A stretch of 64,000 nt of DNA, from positions 248,001 to 312,000 of the forward strand of contig JAJXYF010000035.1 in NCBI GenBank assembly GCA_021780755.1, written 5' to 3'. This document shows, one piece after another, positions 1 to 9,038 of the stretch (position 1 is its first letter; each line of letters starts with the position of its first letter). The notes under the pieces are model-generated. The model worked only from the letters and a program-made list of their open reading frames with translations, did no database searches and had not been told where the DNA came from. The DNA comes from Deltaproteobacteria bacterium (GTDB lineage Bacteria > Desulfobacterota > Binatia > Binatales > Binataceae). The translations under genes were made by a program, and so were the position numbers.

Positions 1-1428
1 CGCGTCGCGTCCCAGACCGCCGCGCAGGATCACGTCAAACGCCTCGAGCGGCTCGCCGTTGGGCCCGCGCCCGGTCGTGCCTTGCAAGCCGATATCGCCC
101 GTCCAATGTTGCGCGCAGGCGTGTGGACAGCCGTCCAGGTTCACCTTCAAGTCGGCCACCGCGGCACCGAATTGCCCCACCAGCCGATCGATCACCGTCG
201 CGAGCTTCTCCTTGGTCGGCGTCACCGCGTAGTTGCAATGCGGGTCGCCGATACATCCGATCGACGACGCGAAAAGCCCGTTCACGTCAAGCGGAAAGCC
301 CAGCTCTCCGATCCGCGCGATCGTCTCGTCGAGCCGTTCTTTGGGGATATTCGCAACGATAAAGTTCTGCCGCCGCGTCAATCGGAGATCGCCGCCAACC
401 TCCGCCGCCACCGCCGCGACCGCCCGCATCTGCCGCCCGTTCATCAGGCCGAGCCGCACCGGAAAGCCGACGTAATAGCGCCCCGCCTGCTTCTGCTCGT
501 GAATCCCCATGTGGTCGCTTTCCGCTTCCGGCAACGGCATCGCATCGAGACTCTCGAGCGGACGGCCAAGGCGCGCCTCCACCAGCGCGCGAAACGCCTC
601 CACGCCGTAATCGTCGATCATGAATTTCAGACGCGCCTTCACCCGCGAAATCCGATACTCGGTGGTCGATCGCCATACGTCGATTATCGCGCGCAGCGTC
701 TCGATCGCCTGCTCGCGCGTGATAAACACCCCCAGATGGCGTGACAGGCGCGGTGTCGAGGATTGTCCCCCGCCCACTCGCACCGCGTAGCCTTCACGGC
801 CGTCGCGAATCATCCCGACCAGCGCGATACAGTTGATCTCAGGCGCGTTGCATTGGTAGCGGCAGGCCGCGATCGTGATCTTGTGCTTGCGCGGCAAATC
901 GGAGTACTCGCGATTCCCATAAAAATAACCCGCGGTCTCCGCCACCAGCCCGGTCGTGTCGAACAGCTCGTCATGGTCCACGCCCGCCACCGGGCATCCC
1001 GTGATATTGCGCACGACGTCGCCGCAGCCGCCCATCGTGGTCAGCCCGGCCGCCTTAAGCCGCTCGAAAATCTCCGGGCAGCGGTCCAGCGTGATGTAAT
1101 GTAGCTGGATATTCTGGCGCGTCGTCAGCTCGCCCTGATCGCGCCCGTAAAGCTCCGAAATTTCGCCGATCGCCGCCAGCCCCGCCGGACTCAGAATCCC
1201 GCTCGGAATCTTCACCCGCAGCATGAACGTGCCGATCTTCGGCTTGTCGTGATACATCCCGAACCACTGCAGCCGCACGATGTCCTCCTCGGGCAACTTC
1301 TCGTACGGCGTCTCGACCAGCCGGTCCCATTGGTTGGTCAGTTCGGTCGGGAAAAGGTCGTGCTTCAGGCGCTCCACGGAGTTGCGCTTCAAGACCATCT
1401 CCCACGCGGGCGCGTCCCGTTTTGGCAC
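1..1428 (-). CDS. Nitrite/sulfite reductase (siroheme, 4Fe-4S), 3' end missing
   Basis: Translating the minus strand gives an open frame of about 476 residues running off the low end of the window, so the C-terminus is missing. Seen: TTRQNIQLHY and RNITGCPVAG in the N-terminal half, and in the C-terminal half C-x5-C (GCIGDPHC) followed by GCPHAC, the four cysteines that hold the siroheme-linked 4Fe-4S cluster in this family. It should reduce nitrite to ammonia or sulfite to sulfide in the cytoplasm using ferredoxin; sequence alone does not separate the two. I chose GTG at 1428, which has GAGGAG about 12 bases upstream; ATG at 1398 is the alternative, but the residues between them look coding. 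It is divergent from an Rrf2-family regulator, suggesting Fe-S- or sulfur-responsive control. Confidence 0.9.
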   Translation of the reverse strand, partial: MPKRDAPAWEMVLKRNSVERLKHDLFPTELTNQWDRLVETPYEKLPEEDIVRLQWFGMYHDKPKIGTFMLRVKIPSGILSPAGLAAIGEISELYGRDQGELTTRQNIQLHYITLDRCPEIFERLKAAGLTTMGGCGDVVRNITGCPVAGVDHDELFDTTGLVAETAGYFYGNREYSDLPRKHKITIAACRYQCNAPEINCIALVGMIRDGREGYAVRVGGGQSSTPRLSRHLGVFITREQAIETLRAIIDVWRSTTEYRISRVKARLKFMIDDYGVEAFRALVEARLGRPLESLDAMPLPEAESDHMGIHEQKQAGRYYVGFPVRLGLMNGRQMRAVAAVAAEVGGDLRLTRRQNFIVANIPKERLDETIARIGELGFPLDVNGLFASSIGCIGDPHCNYAVTPTKEKLATVIDRLVGQFGAAVADLKVNLDGCPHACAQHWTGDIGLQGTTGRGPNGEPLEAFDVILRGGLGRDA

Positions 1429-1468
1429 TGCTCTCTGGTACTCCTCAAGCGACAATTCGACTTGAATG

Positions 1469-1492
1469 TGACTTAGAGGAGCAACTAAGTCA
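1469..1492. promoter_or_regulatory. Perfect 8-bp inverted repeat, putative Rrf2 operator
   Basis: TGACTTAG (1469-1476) and CTAAGTCA (1485-1492) are exact reverse complements separated by 8 bases. They lie in the AT-rich gap between the divergent reductase and Rrf2 genes, 41 bases from the reductase GTG and 74 bases from the regulator ATG. The position and dyad suit a dimeric repressor site. A looser ACTAA/TTAGT pair follows immediately. Binding by the adjacent regulator is inference. Confidence 0.5.
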
Positions 1493-1565
1493 ACTAAATA
1501 AATGAGTAAATTAGTCAGCTATTCCACTATTGATCCAACTATGCTATAAACTTGCCGTTAAGCCT

Positions 1566-2003
1566 ATGAAATTCGGCGTCGGCGTTGACTACTGCCTTAA
1601 GGCCCTGATCATGCTTGCGGAGCGTTATCCCAACGTGCAACCCCAGCGCGTCGAGGAAATAGCGGCCGCCCAGGGCATCCCCGAGAACTATCTGCGGCGT
1701 CTCCTGATCGAATTGAAGCGCGGCGGCCTGGTGGCCAGCCAGAAGGGACCGAGCGGCGGCTATCTGCTCGCGCGCAACCCGGCGAAAATCACGATGGCCG
1801 ATGTCGTCGAAATCATCGAGGGCGACTTCGCGCCGGTCGAATGCCTCGAAGAGGGCGGCAACTCACCATGCCATCGCGGCGACTCCTGCGCGATGCGCAA
1901 CGTCTGGTGCGAGGTGCGCGACAGCGTCAATTCGATTCTCCGGCGCACCACCCTGCAAGCGCTCGCCGAACGGCGCAAAAGCGCCATCCACTTCCAGATT
2001 TGA
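1566..2003 (+). CDS. Rrf2-family transcriptional regulator with three-cysteine Fe-S motif
   Basis: This 145-residue protein has the Rrf2 winged-helix layout: an N-terminal DNA-binding domain beginning MKFGVGVDYCLKAL, the wing segment QKGPSGGYLLAR, then a dimerisation helix. The linker holds C-x8-C-x5-C, similar to the IscR/NsrR cluster-ligand loop, so it probably senses iron-sulfur status, nitric oxide or sulfur supply. I chose the ATG at 1566 rather than an upstream in-frame start at 1530 because family members begin directly with this segment. It is divergent from the nitrite/sulfite reductase, the most likely target. The exact signal cannot be read from the sequence. Confidence 0.88.
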   Translation: MKFGVGVDYCLKALIMLAERYPNVQPQRVEEIAAAQGIPENYLRRLLIELKRGGLVASQKGPSGGYLLARNPAKITMADVVEIIEGDFAPVECLEEGGNSPCHRGDSCAMRNVWCEVRDSVNSILRRTTLQALAERRKSAIHFQI

Positions 2004-2048
2004 ATCGCGCCGAAACGCCTGAGAAGTTGTCAAGGAACTCAAAACCAT

Positions 2049-2363
2049 AGCTTTCTGAAACCCTTATAAAGGTTTCAGGCTTCCCTTTTTGAAGGGGGGC
2101 ATGGATAGAGCCGGCAACGTCCGCACGGCTGCGGCTCCGATGCAGCCGCAGGCACCTGTCCATCACAACGGTCAGGTCTTCCCGCGTGACTTGGCCGCCA
2201 CCCATCGAGCCTCGCGAGCAGTCCGAAAAGTCAGGTCAAGACTGTTGGGCTGGTCGTCAGTCGATGAAACGCGAGCGTCATTCCTTCAGAAGGTTTTCTG
2301 AGGGCGCAGCCCGCATCTTATTAAGAGGGAAGCCTGAAACCTCGGGAGGTTTCAGAAAAAAGC
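2049..2363. repeat. Inverted pair of REP-like palindromes bracketing a 240-bp spacer
   Basis: The gap 2004-2401 has no convincing gene. It holds two palindromes: 2055-2078 (CTGAAACC, 8-base loop, GGTTTCAG) and 2334-2355 (CTGAAACCTC, 2-base loop, GAGGTTTCAG). The approximately 42-bp ends are inverted copies of each other and share the exact 16-mer GGGAAGCCTGAAACCT. A third relative is at 32561-32583. Within the spacer, 2233-2251 is an exact reverse complement of 33133-33151. The arrangement resembles a bacterial interspersed mosaic element or a non-autonomous mobile element; no transposase is present. Confidence 0.65.
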
Positions 2364-2401
2364 TACAGTTCCGCGTTCTTGAACAACTCTCCCGTGCTCT
2401 C

Positions 2402-3124
2402 TTACGCCCGACCGTACACCGGCACGACCGCGCCCGACGTCACCTGGTTCTGGTCCGAACACAGGAACGCGAGCGTGCGCGCGATATCTTCCGGCTTGAC
2501 CCAATTCTCATGCTTGGCCTTCGGCATCGCCTTGCGATTCGCCTCGGTGTCAATCGTGCTCGGCGCGATCGCGTTGACCAGCACGTTGTCGTTAAGCACC
2601 TCTTCGGCGAGTGACGCGGTGAAGGTCTTGATCGCGCCCTTGGTGATCGCGTACGCCGCGAATTCGCCCGCGCCGGTCAGCCCGGTGCGCGAACTCACCG
2701 ACACGATGCGCCCGTACTTGTTCTTCTGCATCACCGGCACCACCGCGCGGCAGCACAGAAAGGTCGGCTTCAAATTGATATCGAACATCGCCTGCCATTC
2801 GGCTTGACTGGTTTCCGCGACCGTCTTGAAACCCCAGAAGCCGCCCACCAGGTTGATCAGGATATCGACGCGGCCCCATTTCTTCTCGACTTCGCCAACG
2901 AATGCCGCGATCTGCCCCTCGTCGCCGACATCGACTTTCCCCAGATGGATATTCCCGGCGGCAAAGCGTCCGCCCATCTTTTCGTGGAAGAGCGGCACTT
3001 CGGCGTCGATTATATAGGGCACCGCGACCTTGGCTCCGTTAGTCAGAAAATGTTCGCTGACCGCGCGTCCGAGCGCGCCAGTCCCGCCGGTGATTATCGC
3101 GATTCGATCCTTAAGCAGTTCCAT
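2402..3124 (-). CDS. SDR-family oxidoreductase
   Basis: A 240-residue classical short-chain dehydrogenase. The N-terminal Rossmann motif TGGTGALG binds NAD(P), and the active site is visible as SVSS followed by YAITK. The usual NNAG is replaced by NLVGG, a modest departure. The start has a good ribosome binding site (GGAGGG) in the reverse complement just before ATG. It converts a hydroxyl to a carbonyl or the reverse on an unknown small substrate. The neighbours (REP-like repeats on one side, a cytochrome on the other) give no pathway hint. Confidence is high for the fold and low for the substrate. Confidence 0.85.
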   Translation of the reverse strand: MELLKDRIAIITGGTGALGRAVSEHFLTNGAKVAVPYIIDAEVPLFHEKMGGRFAAGNIHLGKVDVGDEGQIAAFVGEVEKKWGRVDILINLVGGFWGFKTVAETSQAEWQAMFDINLKPTFLCCRAVVPVMQKNKYGRIVSVSSRTGLTGAGEFAAYAITKGAIKTFTASLAEEVLNDNVLVNAIAPSTIDTEANRKAMPKAKHENWVKPEDIARTLAFLCSDQNQVTSGAVVPVYGRA

Positions 3125-3396
3125 CGGGTTACACCCTCCGCATGTTCGGTTTCATTACGCCGGCAGATTTCCCCGCACGGCAAAAGGGGAACTTACAACG
3201 CGCGATACCCTCCGCGCCAGCGCCGCAGGCCCGGGAGGGGAGAAACGGGGACGGTGGTCAAGGAATGCGAAACTATTGTTTATACTGAAACCGCATCGGC
3301 TGTCCCGAAAGAATTAGCGACCCCGCACCTCGTATAGCACTCGCGACGGGACTACCTATCCGCATGGCGCGAGGGGCTGCGTTCTCGCGCGAGCGG

Positions 3397-3777
3397 CTAA
3401 GTGCCCGGATGATGAGTGTTGACGGACGCGAGGTACGCGGCAAGATCATCGACGTGACCGTCGAGCCATGGCAGCGCGCGCATCGTATGGGTCTTGCGCA
3501 GCGGCGTGTAGCCCGGCGGATAAGTGCCGTGGAGCACCCGCGCGTCGAGCAGCGCGCGCGGCGCGTCCGCGATCGCGGGTCCGATCGGCCCCGGCAGGTT
3601 GGGGTCCGCGTTATGGCATGAGATGCAGTTGGTGCGGTAGATGACGGCACCGCGATCGGCGGCGCTCAATTCGCGCGGCTTGCCGCATGCCGACGCCATC
3701 GCGAGACCCAGCAGCGCCGCGCACGCGACGCTCGTCGCGCGCGAAAGCACGCGCCGGCCCGCGCCCGACGGACGCAT
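3397..3777 (-). CDS. Small lipoprotein cytochrome c
   Basis: I start this 126-residue protein at ATG 3777; a longer frame upstream would run into sodB. The N-terminus has a hydrophobic stretch ending in MASAC, a good lipobox, so the mature protein is probably anchored on the periplasmic membrane face. One heme site, CISCH, follows, with a later methionine in HTMRALP that could be the sixth ligand. It resembles class I monoheme electron carriers. It lies directly downstream of superoxide dismutase on the same strand (92-base gap), so co-transcription is possible. Its electron partner is unknown. Confidence 0.75.
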   Translation of the reverse strand: MRPSGAGRRVLSRATSVACAALLGLAMASACGKPRELSAADRGAVIYRTNCISCHNADPNLPGPIGPAIADAPRALLDARVLHGTYPPGYTPLRKTHTMRALPWLDGHVDDLAAYLASVNTHHPGT

Positions 3778-3869
3778 TCGCCGGCGCGCATGCCCGCTCA
3801 GCGGGCGGTCCGCATCCTGACCGGGACGCGCGTGCGATCGCGCTACGCACGCCCCGGCAATGGAATTTG

Positions 3870-4451
3870 CTACTTCAGGTTGGCCGCGGCGAAATCCCAA
3901 TTGACGATGTTCCAGAAGGCCTCGACGTATTTCGCGCGCGCGTTGCGATAGTCGATGTAGTACGCATGCTCCCATACGTCGCAGGTGATGAGCGGGGTCT
4001 TGCCGTGAACGATCGGGCTGTCGGCATCATGCGTGCCGACCACCTCGAGCGCGCCGTCGGCATTCTTCACCAGCCACGCCCAGCCCGAGCCGAAATGGGT
4101 GACGGCGGTCTCGGTGAACTTCTTCTTGAAGGCCTCGAAATCGCCGTAGGCCTTTTTGATGCCGTCGGCGACCGCACCGGTCGGCTCGCCTCCGCCCTTG
4201 GGCTTGAGCGACTTCCAGTAGAAGCTGTGGTTGTAATGTTGCGCGGAGTTGTTGAAGAGACCGCCCGGGCCGGCCGTCTTCATGATCTCCTCGACCGACT
4301 TGCTTTCGTTCGGCGTGCCCTTGGTCAGGTTGTTCAGGTTGGTGACGTAGGTGGCGTGATGTTTGCCGTGATGGAATTCAAGCGTCTCCTTGGAAATGTG
4401 CGGGGCGAGTGCGTCGATCGCGTAAGGGAGAGTAGGCAGTTCGAAGGCCAT
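3870..4451 (-). CDS. sodB: Superoxide dismutase, Fe-type
   Basis: A 193-residue protein of the expected length for Fe/Mn superoxide dismutase, which converts superoxide to oxygen and hydrogen peroxide. The metal ligands are visible as His27 (EFHHGKHH), His75 (QHYNHSFYW), Asp158 and His162 (DVWEHAYY). The Gln in SAQHYNH sits where Fe enzymes place the active-site glutamine, and GTHDAD lacks the manganese-type glutamine, so iron is the likely metal, although cambialistic use is possible. There is no signal peptide, so it acts in the cytoplasm. It is followed by a lipoprotein cytochrome c. Confidence 0.95.
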   Translation of the reverse strand: MAFELPTLPYAIDALAPHISKETLEFHHGKHHATYVTNLNNLTKGTPNESKSVEEIMKTAGPGGLFNNSAQHYNHSFYWKSLKPKGGGEPTGAVADGIKKAYGDFEAFKKKFTETAVTHFGSGWAWLVKNADGALEVVGTHDADSPIVHGKTPLITCDVWEHAYYIDYRNARAKYVEAFWNIVNWDFAAANLK

Positions 4452-4707
4452 TGCGAGTCACCGTTCCTTTTCGATTGCGAGAAATTTAAGCCGTCGTCGC
4501 GCGCGTACCGAATCGTAAGAGCGAAATTACGGACCGTTTGCGGACCGTGTTCTCCGCGAGACGGATCGCACGTGTCATCGAGTATATTCGCCAAATACTA
4601 ACGCCCGCCGTGCACGCCTTGCAAGTTTGACCGGCGCCGCCCACGTTACCGGGGGAACATCGAGGAGCGCTTTGCCGGAGCGGAGGCCCGCATCGATTTT
4701 TCGCAGG

Positions 4708-6135
4708 CTAGCTGATCGCGGCGCGGTCGCGCTCGTGCGAATGTGTATTGACGACGCTGTGGAAGCGGCCGTAGCAGAAGTAGATCACCAACCCCGCGCC
4801 CATCCAGAGAAAGAAGCGAATCCATGTAACCATCGGCAATTGGAGCATCAGGTACGCGCAAAAGAGCGCGCCGAGAATTGGCACCAGCGGCACCATCGGC
4901 GTGTGGAACGGGCGCTTCATATCGGGTTCGACGTGACGCAGTATCCACACGCCGAGGCAGACCAGCACGAAAGCAAAGAGCGTACCGATATTGGTTAGTT
5001 CCGCGATCTCCTGAATCGGCAGCAGCGCCGCCGTGATACCGACCACGAGTCCGGTGAGGATGGTCGGGATATAGGGGGTGCGGAAACGCGGATGCACGCG
5101 GCTGAAGGCGGGCGGCAGCAGACCGTCGCGCGAGATCGCGAAGAAAATGCGCGACTGGCCGAGCAGCAGCACCAGCATCACCGACGTAAGCCCGGCGACC
5201 GCGCCGAGCGAGACGATGCCGGCGACGAAATTAAGCCCGCGCAACACGAAGGCGGAGGCGAGCGGCGCCTTGATATCGATCAGGTGCGCGGGAACCATCC
5301 CAGTCAGGATGCCCGCGACAATGATGTATAGCGCGGTGCATACGAACAACGAGGCGAGGATTCCAATCGGCAGATTGCGCTGCGGATCGACGACCTCCTC
5401 GGCCGCCGTCGAGACCGCGTCGAAACCGATGTAGGCGAAGAAGATTACGGCCGCGCCGCGCATCACGCCGCCCCATCCGAAGGGCGCGTAGGGCGTCCAG
5501 TTAGCGGGCCGCACATAAAACACGCCGACCACGATGACCACCGCGATCGCGAACAGCTTGATCATCACGATCGCCGAGTTGATGCGCGCGCTTTCCGAGA
5601 TGCCGACGTAGAGGATCGAACTCATGATGAGCACGATCAGCAGCGCGGGCAGATCGATCTGCAGCAGATGACCGGGGGCGGGCGCATGGGTCAGCGCAGC
5701 CGGCAGATGAATGCCCATGCCGAGCAGGATGACGTTGAGGTAGCCCGACCATCCGACGGCGACGGCCGCCGCCGCGACGGCGTACTCAAGCACGAGGTCC
5801 CAGCCGATGATCCATCCCACCAGCTCGCCCATCGTCGCGTAGGAATAGGAGTAGGCGCTGCCGGCAACCGGGATCATCGCGGCGAATTCCGCATAGCACA
5901 GCGCGGCCATCGCGCACGCGAAGCCCGCGATCACGAATGACGACGTGACGGCGGGCCCGGCGTACTCGGCCGCGGCCACGCCGGTCAGCACGAAGATGCC
6001 CGCGCCGATAATCGCGCCGATGCCGAGCAGGGTCAGATCGAAAGCGCCGAGCGCCCGTTTGAGACTGCCCGCATGCGGCGCGGCGTCGGCCAACAGGGCC
6101 TCGACCGGCTTGCGTCTGAAGAGCTGTTCCCGCAT
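4708..6135 (-). CDS. Amino-acid permease, APC superfamily
   Basis: A 475-residue integral membrane protein with about 12 hydrophobic segments. The first segment carries the APC signature GIGAIIGAGIF. It most resembles the cationic amino acid transporter group (bacterial YfnA-like, eukaryotic CAT). It imports amino acids across the inner membrane by proton symport or exchange. I start at ATG 6135 because GGAGGTGAAGG sits directly upstream; the open frame extends further but only into the neighbouring dehydrogenase. Transport specificity cannot be called from sequence. It is followed in the same direction by sodB after a 256-base gap. Confidence 0.88.
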   Translation of the reverse strand: MREQLFRRKPVEALLADAAPHAGSLKRALGAFDLTLLGIGAIIGAGIFVLTGVAAAEYAGPAVTSSFVIAGFACAMAALCYAEFAAMIPVAGSAYSYSYATMGELVGWIIGWDLVLEYAVAAAAVAVGWSGYLNVILLGMGIHLPAALTHAPAPGHLLQIDLPALLIVLIMSSILYVGISESARINSAIVMIKLFAIAVVIVVGVFYVRPANWTPYAPFGWGGVMRGAAVIFFAYIGFDAVSTAAEEVVDPQRNLPIGILASLFVCTALYIIVAGILTGMVPAHLIDIKAPLASAFVLRGLNFVAGIVSLGAVAGLTSVMLVLLLGQSRIFFAISRDGLLPPAFSRVHPRFRTPYIPTILTGLVVGITAALLPIQEIAELTNIGTLFAFVLVCLGVWILRHVEPDMKRPFHTPMVPLVPILGALFCAYLMLQLPMVTWIRFFLWMGAGLVIYFCYGRFHSVVNTHSHERDRAAIS

Positions 6136-6167
6136 CCCCCCTTCACCTCCGCCGCTTCTCGGGACCC

Positions 6168-6950
6168 TCACCACGAGGCGTAGCCGCCGTCGATCGAGAG
6201 TATCGTGCCGGTGACGTAGCTCGAGGCCGGGCTCGCGAGATAAATCACGGCGCCGCGGATTTCCGACGGCAGTCCGAGGCGGCCGAGCGGCGTCGATCGT
6301 TCCATGCGCTCGCGGTTTTGCGGCTTCGCCATGCCGCCCTCGGTGGCTTCGGTGGGAATCCATCCGGGCGCGATCGCGTTGACCAGGATGCCGTATTGCG
6401 CCCATTCGACGGCGAGCTGGCGCGTCAGGTTCGCCAGCCCCGCCTTGCTCGCGGTGTAGGCCGAGAGCCGATAGATCGAACTCGCGAGGATGCCGTAGAT
6501 CGAACTCATGTTGATGATGCGGCCGGGCTTTTTAGCTTCGATCAGGCCGCGCGCGACGCGCTGCGCGAGCATCATCGGGGCGGTGAGGTTGGTCGCGAGC
6601 GCGTCGTCCCAGGTGGCGCGCGGCAGGCTCTCGGCGCGGCCGGTGGGCGAAATCCCCGCGTTGTTGACGAGGATGTCGGGGAGTCCGAGTTTCGCCGTGC
6701 ACGTCACGACCAGCCGATCGAGGTCGGCGTCGGCGGTGATGTCGGTTTGCACGCCGATCACGCGCACGCCGTAAGCCTGTTCGAGTTCGGCGGCCAGCGG
6801 TCCCAGGCGATCGCCGCGACGCGCCGCGAGCGCGACGTCGGCACCCGCCAGCGCCAGCGCGTGCGCACACTCGACGCCCAATCCGGATGACGCGCCGGTC
6901 ACGATGCCGACATGACCGCGCAGTGAAAAGAGGTCGTTCAGTGAATTCAT
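6168..6950 (-). CDS. SDR-family oxidoreductase, gluconate 5-dehydrogenase-like
   Basis: A 260-residue classical short-chain dehydrogenase with TGASSGLG for the cofactor, NNAG, and active-site NMSS followed by YTASK. The ending DGGYASW is typical of gluconate 5-dehydrogenase and related polyol reductases. ATG at 6950 starts the conserved N-terminus; longer in-frame starts overlap threonine aldolase. It lies between the permease and ltaE, all on the minus strand with gaps of 32 and 19 bases, so the three probably share a transcript. The substrate is unknown. Confidence 0.85.
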   Translation of the reverse strand: MNSLNDLFSLRGHVGIVTGASSGLGVECAHALALAGADVALAARRGDRLGPLAAELEQAYGVRVIGVQTDITADADLDRLVVTCTAKLGLPDILVNNAGISPTGRAESLPRATWDDALATNLTAPMMLAQRVARGLIEAKKPGRIINMSSIYGILASSIYRLSAYTASKAGLANLTRQLAVEWAQYGILVNAIAPGWIPTEATEGGMAKPQNRERMERSTPLGRLGLPSEIRGAVIYLASPASSYVTGTILSIDGGYASW

Positions 6951-6969
6951 AATTGAAGGTCTGGTTTGC

Positions 6970-8016
6970 TCAATCGCCGAAGACTTCGCCGGCGGACTCG
7001 GCCGCGGCGGCCACCACGCGATCGATGTCGCGCCGCGAAATTCCGTGATGCGTGACGGCGCGAAATGACGACGGCCCGCGCGCATGCGCGAGCACGCCGC
7101 GATCCTTCATCGCGGCCGCGAACTTCGCCGCGGCGGGCGCGCCGCCGTCAACCTCGAACACGACCATATTGGTGCGTCGCTTGACCGGCCGCACGTTGAG
7201 GCCGGCGACCAGCCCGAGTCCTTCGGCCAGGGCGCGTGCGTTGAGATGGTCCTCGACGAGGCGATCGATCATGGTTTCGAGCGCGACGATGCCGGCTGCC
7301 GCGATGACGCCGGCCTGGCGCATTCCGCCGCCGAGCATCTTGCGCATGCGCCGCGCACGTCCGATGAACTCGCGGCTGCCGCAGAGCAAGGACCCGACCG
7401 GGGCAGCGAGTCCCTTCGAGAGGCAGAAGGAAACGCTGTCGGCGGTTTCCGCGATTTTCTTCGCGGTGGTCTCGAGAGCGATCGCGGCGTTGAAGATGCG
7501 CGCGCCGTCGAGATGGACGGGCAGCCGATGGGCGTGCGCGAGTTCAGCGACCGCCGCCATGTGCGAGAGTTCGACCGCCGTGCCGCCGCACAGGTTGTGC
7601 GTATTTTCGAGCGCGACCAGCCCCGGCAACGCAAAATGCGCGTCGGGCGGCTTTGCCAGTTCGTCGCGCAATTCGTCGAGGTCGAGTTCGCCGTTGTCGA
7701 GATTGCGCAGCGGAGTCATCACGATGCCGCCGAGTGCGGCGGCACCGCCAGCTTCATAGACGTAGGTATGCGCCTGAGCGCCGAGGAAGGCTTTGGTGCC
7801 GCGCGGGCAATGCGCCAGCATCGCGGCGAGGTTGCCCATGGTGCCGCTCGGCACCAGCACGGCGGCCTCCATGCCGACGATTTCCGCGGCCATCGACTCG
7901 AGCCGATTAACGGTCGGGTCCTCGCCATAGACGTCGTCGCCGACTTCGGCCCGCGCGATCGCCTCGCGCATCGCGGGCGTGGGCAGAGTGACGGTGTCGC
8001 TACGCAGGTCGATCAA
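6970..8016 (-). CDS. ltaE: Low-specificity L-threonine aldolase
   Basis: A 348-residue PLP enzyme that cleaves L-threonine or L-allo-threonine to glycine and acetaldehyde. The N-terminus IDLRSDTVTLPT is diagnostic of the family. PLP is bound through Lys201 (FCLSKGLAAPVG), with Asp170 in HLDGAR contacting the ring nitrogen. The length is normal and the protein is cytoplasmic. It heads a run with an SDR and an amino-acid permease, consistent with amino-acid turnover. The stop of the upstream AAA+ gene is 34 bases away, so all four may be co-transcribed. Confidence 0.93.
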   Translation of the reverse strand: MIDLRSDTVTLPTPAMREAIARAEVGDDVYGEDPTVNRLESMAAEIVGMEAAVLVPSGTMGNLAAMLAHCPRGTKAFLGAQAHTYVYEAGGAAALGGIVMTPLRNLDNGELDLDELRDELAKPPDAHFALPGLVALENTHNLCGGTAVELSHMAAVAELAHAHRLPVHLDGARIFNAAIALETTAKKIAETADSVSFCLSKGLAAPVGSLLCGSREFIGRARRMRKMLGGGMRQAGVIAAAGIVALETMIDRLVEDHLNARALAEGLGLVAGLNVRPVKRRTNMVVFEVDGGAPAAAKFAAAMKDRGVLAHARGPSSFRAVTHHGISRRDIDRVVAAAAESAGEVFGD

Positions 8017-8050
8017 GGCAGATGTCCAAATTCGAGCAAGTCCGGCGCGC

Positions 8051-8923
8051 CTATTCGGGCATGATCGCTTTGACGACTTCGTCGATCGCGCGCTTGCTGT
8101 CGTTCTCGTCGGTCAAGGACCACGTTACCGCGACGGTCGCGGCGCGGCGCGGCGAGATGCCCTGCTGAATGAGGTCGCCGGCGTAGATCAGCAGCCGCGT
8201 CGAGACGCCCTCTTCGAGCCCCGACGCCTTGAGGTGGCGCACCTTCTCGCCGAGCAGCGCGAGCTGGTAGGCCATGTCGTGCGAGACGCCCGCTTCGTGC
8301 GCGATGATCTCGACTTCCTTTTCGGCCGGCGGGTAGTTGAATTCGATCGTGACGAAGCGCTGGCGGGTCGAGTGCTTGAGGTTCTTCTGGATACTCTGGT
8401 AGCCGGGATTGTAGGAAATCACCAGCAGGAAGCCGTCGTGCGCTTCGATGGTTTCGCCGCGCTTTTCGATCGGCAGGATGCGCCGATGGTCGGAGAGCGG
8501 ATGAATCAGGACGGTAGTGTCCTTGCGCGCCTCGACGATTTCATCGAGGTAGCAAATGGCGCCGCGGCGCACAGCCTGGGTCAGCGGCCCGTCCACCCAT
8601 ACGGTCTCATCGGCCTGAATAAGGAAGCGTCCGACCAGGTCGCTGCCGGTGAGATCCTCGTGGCAGGCGACGGTGATCAATTCGTTGGGCCCATTTTCGA
8701 GCGTCGCGAGATAATGCGCCATGTGCTCGACGAAGCGCGTCTTGCCACATCCGGTGGGCCCCTTGAGCAAAACGGGGAGACGGGCTCGGTAAGCGGCCGA
8801 GAAGATTTCCACTTCGTCGCCGATCGGCAGGTAAAAGGGCGTGGACGCGGGGTCGAGATGGCGGACTTCGGGCCCCTCGTGAGTGCCCATCCGCGTGTCG
8901 AATTTTTTCAGTTCAATCGCCAT
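8051..8923 (-). CDS. CbbQ/NirQ/NorQ-type AAA+ ATPase
   Basis: A 290-residue MoxR-type AAA+ protein. Walker A is GPTGCGKT (55-62), Walker B is AICYLDEI (near 122-129), and a C-terminal CbbQ_C-like segment follows. Relatives work with a von Willebrand factor A partner (CbbO, NorD) to activate Rubisco or insert metal into nitric oxide reductase and similar enzymes. No such partner is visible within the window, and downstream lies threonine aldolase. The client is therefore unknown. The molybdenum hydroxylase cluster 40 kb away is one possibility, because related MoxR ATPases (CoxD) mature CO dehydrogenase, but this is speculation. Confidence 0.88.
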   Translation of the reverse strand: MAIELKKFDTRMGTHEGPEVRHLDPASTPFYLPIGDEVEIFSAAYRARLPVLLKGPTGCGKTRFVEHMAHYLATLENGPNELITVACHEDLTGSDLVGRFLIQADETVWVDGPLTQAVRRGAICYLDEIVEARKDTTVLIHPLSDHRRILPIEKRGETIEAHDGFLLVISYNPGYQSIQKNLKHSTRQRFVTIEFNYPPAEKEVEIIAHEAGVSHDMAYQLALLGEKVRHLKASGLEEGVSTRLLIYAGDLIQQGISPRRAATVAVTWSLTDENDSKRAIDEVVKAIMPE

Positions 8924-9038
8924 CGCACACCTATAGCGCCTTGAGTGGATTTTGACGACACCCGCGCGGGGCCGGATTCGTGGCGCGATTGTAGGAAACC
9001 GGGCGCGCGTGATTCAAGGCGCTCAGCCTCGTTGCACT

